This document shows positions 26,250-33,301 of a stretch of DNA of 33,301 bases, piece by piece. Source of the stretch: Fulvivirga sp. GTDB lineage: Bacteria > Bacteroidota > Bacteroidia > Cytophagales > Cyclobacteriaceae. The notes under the pieces are model-generated. The model ran no database searches, was not told the DNA's origin, and saw only the letters and a list, made by a program, of their open reading frames with translations. How positions within the stretch are numbered: the stretch's first letter is position 1; every line of letters starts with the position of its first letter. Both the position numbers and the translations under genes were made by a program. Location: assembly GCA_028280565.1 (NCBI GenBank), contig JANQLQ010000064.1, positions 1-33,301 of the forward strand, in the 5' to 3' direction.

Positions 26250-29200
26250 TTACTCCGCCACTATCGGCCCCCCAGCCTCCACAATAGCCTGTGCCAATTG
26301 CTCCATTTCCCTTTTGGCTTGTTGCAATTGGTTATCTAAAGCGTTTAATTGCTCTTGAACAATTTGTAACGTCTTCCGGTGAGTAGCCGTAGGCCCGTAG
26401 GTAGAATTGCTCAAACCACGATACAGGGCAAAAACCCGTTCTCCCGGGGTGGGTTTTGTCTTTTCGCCCACTAATACTTTTGCCCGGTTGCCGTGCATTT
26501 CAGTATCGATGGCATGCAAAGAATTTTGTAAACTGTGTAGCCTGGTGTCGAGGTTCCCGGGATCAGCCTGGGTTTGTAATAGTGCCTTTTGCATTGCTTT
26601 AGCGCGTTTATTGGTTTTGCTCCAATCCATTTCGAGGGCGGAGATCTTGCCGGTAACCTCTTCAAAAGACCGGTAGAAGGCGCTTACCTCGTTTTGTGAA
26701 GCTCCTTTTAATGCTCCTTCGCGTAAAGGGGTCACTTCAAAACGTACGGGCCCCGCTAATGAGGTGGTCACTCCATTTACTTGTTTGTGCAATGTTACAG
26801 AATAGGTGCCCGGCGCCGCTAGCATGCCTTTAGGTCCTTGGCCATCGGGACTGGGTGCAGGGTCAAGAGGAAGGGCGTCCGGGGCGGGATAGCGCAGGTC
26901 CCAAGCGATACGGTGGAATCCTTTTTTGGCCGGTCCTTCCACCCGGCGAACTACATTGTCACTCTCATCTTTTACAACCAGCAAGACCTTCGGGCCCACC
27001 TCGCGTTGTTCTCCTTCCAAAGCTTCCCAACCAGGAAAGGGAACATCCCTTTTTTGCTGGTTAAGCGCTTTTTCTTTTTCTTTCCTTGCTTCCGCTTTAG
27101 ACTTTACCCCCTCATTAAGATAATACGTGAATACCGCTCCAAAATCGGGGTTAGGAGCTACAAAATGAGAAGCGCCTTGTGATCCCTTCTCATCATCGAA
27201 GCTTAGCTTAGGCCGGGGGATGTACCACCAAGCTTTTCGTGTGGAGAAGAGTGCGGCCTCTTGTTGCAGCTGTTGCTCGGTCACTTCGCGCAGTACCGAA
27301 TAGTCATCTAGAACATAAAAACCCCTGCCAAAAGATGCGCCTACGAGGTCGTTCTCTCGCCGTTGGATCGCCAGGTCACGGAAGGAGATAGTAGGAACGC
27401 CTCCCTTTAGTTTTACCCAACGACTACCCCCATCTATGGTAAAGTAGATCCCAAATTCCGTGGCGGCGAAAAGCAGGCCGGCTTTTTGGTGATCTTGCAC
27501 CACTCGCCATACTAGGGTCCTATTCGGGATATTTCCTTTGATGGATCGCCAAGTCCTTCCTTTATCGGTGCTTTTTACCAGGTAAGGTGAGAAGTCCCCG
27601 TACTTATGATTGTCCAAGGCTACATAAACAGTATTGGCGTCAAAAAGATCGGCTTTGATGTCGTTCACAAAAGCGGTGGCTGGCACACCGGGAATACTGC
27701 CTACGTTGATCCTTCTCCAATTATTTCCCCCATCTTCGGTGACCTGGATCAGCCCGTCATCCGTACCGACGTAGATCAGGCCTTCTTGCTGGGGAGATTC
27801 GGCCAGTGAAGTAATGGTATTGTAATTGGACATGGCCAAGAAATCCCAAGCATTATCCCAGCTTTGCTTACGGCCCATGATCGGGAGCTCAATACGGTTT
27901 TGATTTTTAGTAAGATCGCCGGAGATCGCTCTCCATTCATCGCCTCGGTTGTCGGACCGCCATACTCGCTGAGAAGCGAAATAAATGCGTTGTGGAGAGT
28001 GCGGGCTTACCAAGATGGGAGCGTCCCAGTTAAAGCGCTCATGTCCTTCATCAGCGCCTGGCTGTGGTTGGATGTCGATCACTTCACCTGTGATCAAGTC
28101 TACGCGCGAGAGATTTCCTTCTTGGCGTTCCGCGTACATAATGTTAGGGTTCCCCGGCTCCGTCGCGGGTTGGTGCCCGTCCCAATTTAAAACGATCTTC
28201 CAATCAGAGTTTTGGATGCCATGAACATTGTCCGTCCGCGAGGGACCGCCTTGTGTGCTATTATCCTGTGTACCACCATAAACATTATAAAACGGTTCGG
28301 CGTCATCTACAGCTACTTTATAAAACTGCGTGATCGGCAGGTTTTCCATATATCTCCAATGCGCCCCCAAGTCAAAACTTTCATAAACCCCGCCATCAGT
28401 GCCTACCAGCAGGTAGTCAGGGTCACTGGGTTTGAAGGCAATGGCATGATTATCCCCATGCTTATGATCTCTATTTAGCCTTTTGAAGGTCTTTCCCCCA
28501 TCTTCGGAATATTGCATCCATGCGTCTACCAGGTACAAGCGCTCAAATTGGTGGGGTGAGGCATACAACTCTTGGTAGTAATGCGGCCCGGTAGCCCCGG
28601 CTACGGCGTCGGAACGTTTCTCCCATGTGGTCCCACGGTCTGCCGACCGAAAAACCCCGCCGGTTCTCCGGTCTAATTCGATAGCAGCATAGACAATGTC
28701 CGGTTGCTGTGGGGATATCGCTAGCCCGATCTTACCCATATTGGATTTGGGTAGCCCGTTGGTGAGCTTGGTCCAGGTCTCACCGCCGTCCGTACTTCTA
28801 TAGATCCCCGTTCCCGGTCCACCGCCCATGTACGCGGCTACGGTCCGGTGCCGGTCCCAAGTGGCGGCATACATCCAGTCGGGGTTGCGGGGGTCTACGG
28901 CAATATCTGTTACGCCCGTCCATTCGTTGTCTCCTAATGTCTTTTTCCAAGTAGCCCCGCCGTCTGTGGACTTGTAGAGTCCACGTTCCCCGCCTTTGCT
29001 CCACATAGGCCCTTGGGCCGCTACCCACATCACTGCCGAGTTTTCCGGGTGGATGATAATCTCCGAGATACGCTCCGAGGCTTCAAGCCCCATATTCTTC
29101 CAGGTAAGGCCACCGTCTTCACTCTTATATAGACCATCTCCATACCCGGCGTGCCGCCCACCAATATTCTCACCCGTCCCTACCCAGATGACATGCGGGT

Positions 29201-29534
29201 GATTGGGGTCTATGGTGATACAACCGATAGAGTAGGAGACCTGCTTATCAAAAATGGGCGTCCATGTGGTCCCGGAATTCACCGTTTTCCACACTCCACC
29301 GGAGCCTACGGCTACGTACCAAGTGTTTTCATTTTCCGGGTGTATAGCAATATCCGCGATCCTGCCCGACATAAAAGCGGGACCGATATTACGAAGTTTT
29401 AGCCCTTCAAAAGTAGAATCGGCTAGCAAAGAGGGGGGTGGGGGAGTGCTTCCTCTCCTGCGTTGGGCATCAGTAGCTACAGAAAGTAGTAAGGCACAAA
29501 CAATAAGTATAAGATTTTGATAAGGTCTTTTCAT
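26250..29534 (-). CDS. Large secreted BNR/Asp-box beta-propeller protein
   Basis: The 1094-residue protein has a signal peptide ending TDAQ and about eleven Asp-box (BNR) motifs of the S-x-D-x-G-x-T-W type, such as KSEDGGLTW, KSTDGGATW, RSTDGGETW, YSEDGGKTF and KSTDKGRTW. They fill roughly residues 70-760, the pattern of sortilin/VPS10-like multi-bladed propellers. The C-terminal third has a lysine-rich linker, an Ig-like segment with FHRIAWDLRYPAP, and a coiled-coil-like end (about 960-1085). Such proteins are often labelled glycosyl hydrolase, but Asp boxes are structural and no sialidase Arg triad or Asp/Tyr-Glu signature was identified, so activity is not claimed. It is probably periplasmic or secreted. 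It stands alone on the minus strand. Confidence 0.85.
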   Translation of the reverse strand: MKRPYQNLILIVCALLLSVATDAQRRRGSTPPPPSLLADSTFEGLKLRNIGPAFMSGRIADIAIHPENENTWYVAVGSGGVWKTVNSGTTWTPIFDKQVSYSIGCITIDPNHPHVIWVGTGENIGGRHAGYGDGLYKSEDGGLTWKNMGLEASERISEIIIHPENSAVMWVAAQGPMWSKGGERGLYKSTDGGATWKKTLGDNEWTGVTDIAVDPRNPDWMYAATWDRHRTVAAYMGGGPGTGIYRSTDGGETWTKLTNGLPKSNMGKIGLAISPQQPDIVYAAIELDRRTGGVFRSADRGTTWEKRSDAVAGATGPHYYQELYASPHQFERLYLVDAWMQYSEDGGKTFKRLNRDHKHGDNHAIAFKPSDPDYLLVGTDGGVYESFDLGAHWRYMENLPITQFYKVAVDDAEPFYNVYGGTQDNSTQGGPSRTDNVHGIQNSDWKIVLNWDGHQPATEPGNPNIMYAERQEGNLSRVDLITGEVIDIQPQPGADEGHERFNWDAPILVSPHSPQRIYFASQRVWRSDNRGDEWRAISGDLTKNQNRIELPIMGRKQSWDNAWDFLAMSNYNTITSLAESPQQEGLIYVGTDDGLIQVTEDGGNNWRRINVGSIPGVPATAFVNDIKADLFDANTVYVALDNHKYGDFSPYLVKSTDKGRTWRSIKGNIPNRTLVWRVVQDHQKAGLLFAATEFGIYFTIDGGSRWVKLKGGVPTISFRDLAIQRRENDLVGASFGRGFYVLDDYSVLREVTEQQLQQEAALFSTRKAWWYIPRPKLSFDDEKGSQGASHFVAPNPDFGAVFTYYLNEGVKSKAEARKEKEKALNQQKRDVPFPGWEALEGEQREVGPKVLLVVKDESDNVVRRVEGPAKKGFHRIAWDLRYPAPDALPLDPAPSPDGQGPKGMLAAPGTYSVTLHKQVNGVTTSLAGPVRFEVTPLREGALKGASQNEVSAFYRSFEEVTGKISALEMDWSKTNKRAKAMQKALLQTQADPGNLDTRLHSLQNSLHAIDTEMHGNRAKVLVGEKTKPTPGERVFALYRGLSNSTYGPTATHRKTLQIVQEQLNALDNQLQQAKREMEQLAQAIVEAGGPIVAE

Positions 29535-29902
29535 AGTGGTTGAAAGTCTGGTTCAAGCGATGTTAATTTAGCAGGAAGCTCAATGATTTAAAAGTAGGCG
29601 GATGAATTTGTGAAGAGCGGCAGAATAATGTGCCTATATACAAACCCTCTAGGCCTGATAGATGCCAAATCACAATTATGAGTCTAGATACCATACTCTA
29701 GTTTCAGGTGTAGATGGCGGCACTTCTAGATTCGAGGATAGAACATTCACTTAATTTTTACTGTGGGAGGATGTTCTAAGTAAGTGATGGTGTAAATGGT
29801 TAAAGATGGGTACAAACATGTTTCGTAAAAAACACTTTAGGCTGACGAAAATCATGGTATGGATAATCCATTTCATGTTATTTTGTGGTAAATCATTTAC
29901 GC
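29535..29902. other. Divergent promoter region with short palindromes
   Basis: No gene is seen between the divergent starts of the BNR protein and the next lipoprotein. ATGGATAATCCAT (29859-29871) and GTAAATCATTTAC (29888-29900) are perfect odd-length palindromes. The second ends 2 nt before the preferred start codon of the next gene and could affect its expression. No clear -7/-33 promoter was found. Confidence 0.4.
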
Positions 29903-31024
29903 ATGAGAGTATTGCCAATAATCATATCGTTAATAATTTTAATGTCCTTGATTTGTAGCTGTAACGAAGAAAAACCACAGTCAAATAATTCTACAATCCG
30001 AGGAGTGGTGATAAGTAACAACAGGCCCGTTGAGGGAGCCCATGTAACTATCGATAGCATTCAGAATTGGTCAACGATATCTGCAGTTGATGGTTCCTTC
30101 CAGATAGACAACATTACATCTGGAAGACATTCTTTATATATAAGCCAGGGAGATCAAAGGAGTGATTTCAGGCAAAAAGAGTATGAAATTTATGTTGATC
30201 AATCAAATACCGATTTAGAATATCTGTTGCTTCCAAAACGAGTTATTCTAAACGATCCTGTTAACATAAGCTCAACTAGTATGGGTTTAACTTGGAGTGA
30301 AACTGATGCTTCTGACTTTTATGAATACAAATTATTCAGGCATAACTCCCCAGGGCTTGATGAAAATACCGGCGTATTAGTTTATGTTTCGACGATTCCA
30401 GAAGATACCACTTTTATTGACGAAGGCCTTATAGTATCAAATGATTATTATTACCGAGTTTTTGTGATGAACCAATTTGGTCGATTAGGCGGTAGCAACA
30501 TTGTAAACTCAAAAACTCTGACAAGTAACCTGATACCAGGTGGAAGTTTTGAGGATTTAAAAAGTTTTGAAACTAATTGGTCCTTTAGTAATACTCAAGG
30601 TACCTTAATCACTTCAATCGTAGACACTGTATTCCAGACAGGTTCCGGAAGCCTTTACAATAGAAATGACTCAAGCTACATAAATGGAAATATTAATACA
30701 TACACTGAATTGAAACTAAAAACACCCATAAACATTGGAATAAATAAAAATTATGAAATATCTAGTTGGATTAGAGCTTATGGACAGCAAGGCACAAATG
30801 GAAGTGTATGGATAATTGTGAAACAAGGCGATGATTATGTCACAAGACTTAATCTAGGCATTGAGGCAAATGGTTTTGGTGCTAATTGGGGAATAGAAGA
30901 TACAGGATGGGTTTTTAAATCACAATCATTTTATGTAACAAAAGATGTACCTATTTCAATATACATGGTTATGCCAATCGAGCATGTATGGATTGATGAG
31001 TTAAAACTTTTGCCTACGGATTAA
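29903..31024 (+). CDS. Three-domain lipoprotein (carboxypeptidase-regulatory-like, Fn3-like, CBM-like)
   Basis: This 373-residue lipoprotein has a signal peptide MRVLPIIISLIILMSLICSC (Cys is the lipidation site). An Ig-like carboxypeptidase-regulatory module follows (about 28-105, IRGVVISNNRPVEGAHVTID, DGSFQIDNI), then an Fn3-like domain (about 110-205) with YYYRVFVMNQFGR. The final jelly-roll-like domain (about 210-373) opens with LIPGGSFEDL and ends VWIDELKLLP, typical of CBM4/9-like or discoidin-like modules in cell-surface proteins. No enzyme is present, so binding to carbohydrate or surface is a guess. I start at ATG 29903; a GTG at 29885 is in frame but leaves a poorer signal. It is AT-rich and appears to be alone. 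Confidence 0.75.
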   Translation: MRVLPIIISLIILMSLICSCNEEKPQSNNSTIRGVVISNNRPVEGAHVTIDSIQNWSTISAVDGSFQIDNITSGRHSLYISQGDQRSDFRQKEYEIYVDQSNTDLEYLLLPKRVILNDPVNISSTSMGLTWSETDASDFYEYKLFRHNSPGLDENTGVLVYVSTIPEDTTFIDEGLIVSNDYYYRVFVMNQFGRLGGSNIVNSKTLTSNLIPGGSFEDLKSFETNWSFSNTQGTLITSIVDTVFQTGSGSLYNRNDSSYINGNINTYTELKLKTPINIGINKNYEISSWIRAYGQQGTNGSVWIIVKQGDDYVTRLNLGIEANGFGANWGIEDTGWVFKSQSFYVTKDVPISIYMVMPIEHVWIDELKLLPTD

Positions 31025-31611
31025 TTCTTTAGTGAATTAGTTAAGCAAATTGCTTTAAAGACACTCTGGGATTCTTCATTTTTAATGCCGATTGTCTTTG
31101 CCTCATTATAGCCCAGACTCACTATTAAGGGGGTTAAACTATCAAAGGTATTAATTTGAACCCTCTGTATGTATTTATTCCTATAAAAAAAACAGTTAGA
31201 TGATTTGTGAAAATTATAGAAAAGTTCTTGTACGAATTTTGAACATAGAAGAGCGTCGTGATCATCCTTTCCGGTGTGGTCCAGATCATTCTCTTTGACC
31301 AACTTTAAGGGGCTTTAAAAGTACTCTGGTCAGAAAAGATAAAATCTTTTGAAGTATATAAACCCCTCATGTTAGTAACACCAAAAGCAAAAAGCGCTAC
31401 CTTCGCATTACCAAATTTTCTGGATGTTTAAGTTTAAAAAGGATTCGGTGAAGTAAATAACCTTTGGCATTCCCGCCCAAGGTTATACCCCAATGTACCC
31501 AGGCATATTCTTGCCGGGGTGATTTCTATTTACATACATTATTAATCATTAAGGCTTGACTCAAAGCATGGCTTGTTTACGTCATGTCCTTAACCTACAA
31601 TTTTAAACATC
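31025..31611. other. Gene-free interval with two adjacent hairpins
   Basis: No credible gene is visible. A 93-codon frame on the minus strand has only a TTG start. ATAACCTTTGG (31457-31467) pairs with CCCAAGGTTAT (31476-31486) with one mismatch. Immediately after it, ACCCC (31487-31491) pairs with GGGGT (31516-31520) around GGCA/TGCC (31502-31505 and 31512-31515). The two hairpins lie 92 nt and more before the methyltransferase start and could be a leader structure. Confidence 0.4.
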
Positions 31612-32385
31612 ATGAGTAACGAAAATAAATCGATCCTAGAATTCGATATGAACTTGATCTGCGAATATTATGCGAGCGTAGAACGACAAGGTCCGGGTAG
31701 CCCGGAAGTCACTCTTAAAGCGTTGAGCTTTATTGACACACTTTCCCAAGAATCGCACATTACCGACCTTGGCTGTGGTACAGGAGGTCAGACCATGGTG
31801 CTGGCACAGCATGCACCGGGGAAGATCACGGGTGTGGACGTCTTTCCCACTTTTATTGAACAGTTCAATTCAAATGCAGGCAAACTCAACCTCCAGCCAC
31901 GAGTAAAAGGTATCGTGGGGTCGATGGATAACTTGCAGTTCCAGCAGGAAGAGTTGGACCTGGTTTGGTGTGAAGGAGCTATTTATAACATCGGCTTTGA
32001 ACGCGGCCTTAGCGAATGGAAAGAATTCCTGAAAACCGGTGGGTATGTGGCAGTATCCGAAGCGTCATGGTTTACGGATGAACGACCCGCCGAGATAGAA
32101 AAATTCTGGATGGACGCTTATCCCGGTATAGACACTATTACCAATAAAATAGAACAAGTACAAAAAGCCGGGTACATTCCAGTAGCTACGTTTATCTTGC
32201 CCGAGAACTGTTGGACAGAACACTTTTATGCCCCGCAAGTTTCGGCACAAGAGGCTTTCCTAAGGAAGCACGCGGGCAATAAGGCTGCTGAAGACTTTAT
32301 TGCCTACCAACGTTATGAAGCACAATTGTATGATCAATACAAAGCCTTTTACGGATATGTGTTTTACATAGGAAAGAAGATGTAA
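31612..32385 (+). CDS. Class I SAM-dependent methyltransferase
   Basis: The 257-residue protein has the SAM-binding motif I DLGCGTGG (residues 52-59), followed by [11 protein letters not shown] at the acidic end of strand 2, and [18 protein letters not shown] later, as in a Rossmann-fold class I methyltransferase. The C-terminal [12 protein letters not shown] and [11 protein letters not shown] are seen in a Bacteroidota family often annotated only as class I SAM methyltransferase. The acceptor is unknown. It starts after a gene-free interval and ends at a terminator, so it is probably a single-gene unit. GC content is closer to the PUL than to the AT-rich genes just before it. Confidence 0.88.
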   Translation: MSNENKSILEFDMNLICEYYASVERQGPGSPEVTLKALSFIDTLSQESHITDLGCGTGGQTMVLAQHAPGKITGVDVFPTFIEQFNSNAGKLNLQPRVKGIVGSMDNLQFQQEELDLVWCEGAIYNIGFERGLSEWKEFLKTGGYVAVSEASWFTDERPAEIEKFWMDAYPGIDTITNKIEQVQKAGYIPVATFILPENCWTEHFYAPQVSAQEAFLRKHAGNKAAEDFIAYQRYEAQLYDQYKAFYGYVFYIGKKM

Positions 32386-32399
32386 ATGATTAAAAGAGA

Positions 32400-32432
32400 G
32401 GACTGTCCCAGGTTTCTTGGGGCAGTTCTTTT
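32400..32432 (+). terminator. Terminator after the methyltransferase gene
   Basis: GGACTGTCCC (32400-32409) pairs with GGGGCAGTTC (32419-32428) over 10 bp, two of them G-U, with a 9-nt loop and a TTTT tail, 15 nt after the stop codon. Confidence 0.75.
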
Positions 32433-32663
32433 GACACGACACTAGCCTGCTAAAGACCTAGGAAGATGAAATGTGAAACGGACATTTGCTACACCGGTTA
32501 AGCTCGAGCCGATATAGAGCTAAAACCGGGGTTCGTATGAAAAAGTCGGCGAAGAGCCTTACATTAGAAAAGCTTAGCGGATGGCGTGATCAATACAATT
32601 TGATCCCAAATCCTCTTAGCTAAGAGCTAAAACAATCCGAATGAATCATTAAGTCCATTGAAA

Positions 32664-32895
32664 ATGAAAACAAAAATTCTATTCACTACCCTCATTGCCC
32701 TTGTGTGATTCTCTTGCAATAATGATGACGATGATATTCTCACCAGCTGCGCTTAACCGGATCGAACAGGCTATTGCTGATGGGAGGATCGTTAGTGTCT
32801 CGATCCAAACTGATGCTGGCGTTGTACCTGGTGCTCCTTTTCAAATCGAAAGGCCATTCATTGTTGTCCATAATTCACGATATAACTTATGCTAA
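32664..32895 (+). pseudogene. Broken lipoprotein gene (nonsense and frameshift)
   Basis: ATG 32664 opens a typical lipoprotein signal (MKTKILFTTLIALV), but TGA at 32706-32708 interrupts it. The same frame then continues FSCNNDDDD, i.e. lipobox Cys and Asp tether, and stops at 32754. The next frame, from about 32722, continues as AALNRIEQAIADGRIVSVSI and GAPFQIERPFIVV to a stop at 32895. A lost stop-codon position and a +1 shift would restore one short lipoprotein like those of the PUL. An AT-only hairpin (ATAACTTA/TAAGTTAT, 32882-32900) overlaps the end. No downstream domain is recognisable, so the gene was short or has decayed further. Confidence 0.55.
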
Positions 32896-33301
32896 GTTAT
32901 TTCTTTCAGTACTTTTAGCGACGGTAGCTTAACCTTGAGATTTTGAATACTTCTATAAGATGAGCAGTCTTGGACCTAAGGCCTGTAAAGCCTAGAACTA
33001 CTTTTACGGGTTTAAGTAATTGATAATGAAGTTTTTGTTTTTAAGCCTGGTGCCAGCGAACTGCAAAGGATGGGGGATCAACCTCCTGTGCTAAATCCAT
33101 CCAAAATCTATACCTAAGAACGTCATTCCTTACTTTCCAACATCGTCATTCCTTGCAGCCTGTACGTTGGGCCAGGCGTGACAAGGAATCTGCGGAGTCG
33201 TGAAACGAAAACCCAGTACACTTTAAAACAAAGGTTCACCTTCAACGATACAGCAGGTTCCTGCTCTAATGCCGTTAATTAAGGCCTGCGCTCACCCCTA
33301 A
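32896..33301. other. Gene-free right margin
   Basis: No coding sequence is supported. The region contains the REP-like sequence listed separately and otherwise AT-rich intergenic DNA with no hairpin I would call a terminator. The window ends within this stretch, so a following gene may begin outside it. Confidence 0.5.
33121..33205. repeat. REP-like intergenic repeat
   Basis: CGTCATTCCTT occurs at 33121-33131 and 33144-33154, and an inverted partner, ACAAGGAATCTGCGG, lies at 33181-33195. The CGTCATTCC...GGAATC arrangement resembles widespread short palindromic intergenic repeats known to me from many bacterial genomes. It is an isolated and partly decayed copy here, with no transposase nearby. 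Confidence 0.4.

Noticed and set aside
26115-26358. Short plus-strand frames near the end of the BNR gene
   Set aside because: They overlap the well-supported minus-strand gene and have no start context or family resemblance.
31021-31302. 93-codon open frame on the minus strand overlapping the end of the lipoprotein gene
   Set aside because: It contains no ATG, only a TTG start closely preceded by an in-frame stop, and resembles no known family. TTG starts are rare in Bacteroidota.

Overview
The window looks like a chromosomal piece of a Bacteroidota bacterium, most likely an environmental member of the Cytophagales or a near relative. The evidence is an adjacent SusC/SusD pair, many lipoproteins with a Cys followed by an Asp-rich tether, weak Shine-Dalgarno sequences, and a secreted protein whose C-terminus resembles a type IX secretion sorting domain, which gut Bacteroides generally lack. 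No RNA gene, CRISPR array or transposase was recognised.

About 983-23509 reads as one polysaccharide utilisation locus (PUL). The left operon (983-9235, +) encodes a sodium:solute symporter, a DUF4434-like TIM-barrel protein, an AGE-family sugar epimerase, a GH92 alpha-mannosidase lipoprotein and an FAD-dependent oxidoreductase lipoprotein; several of these genes overlap or nearly touch. A LacI-family regulator (9251-10273, -) converges on it. To the right are SusC and SusD (ATGA overlap), two Asp-tethered lipoproteins with DUF5018-like modules that are probable surface glycan-binding proteins, a terminator, two paralogous GHL10-type glycoside hydrolase lipoproteins, and a fused NagB-like/PIG-L protein. 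The proposed flow is: surface binding and cleavage, import by SusCD, periplasmic trimming, inner-membrane uptake by the symporter, then cytoplasmic epimerisation and amino-sugar processing. The substrate is not known; an amino-sugar or mannose-containing glycan fits the enzyme set.

The best regulatory signal is a palindrome with consensus TGTGCTCGAGCACA. It occurs as two pairs with identical 21-bp centre spacing (before the symporter gene, and between lacI and susC) and as one perfect copy before the nagB-like gene. This is strong internal evidence that the LacI-type protein controls the whole locus and itself.

About 23510-33301 is a more AT-rich mixture without an obvious single theme: a secreted CARDB-repeat protein with a recent internal duplication, a large BNR/Asp-box propeller protein on the minus strand, a three-domain lipoprotein, a SAM-dependent methyltransferase with its own terminator, a broken lipoprotein gene, and long gene-free stretches. 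The outer margins (99-382 and about 33121-33205) hold intergenic repeat-like sequences.
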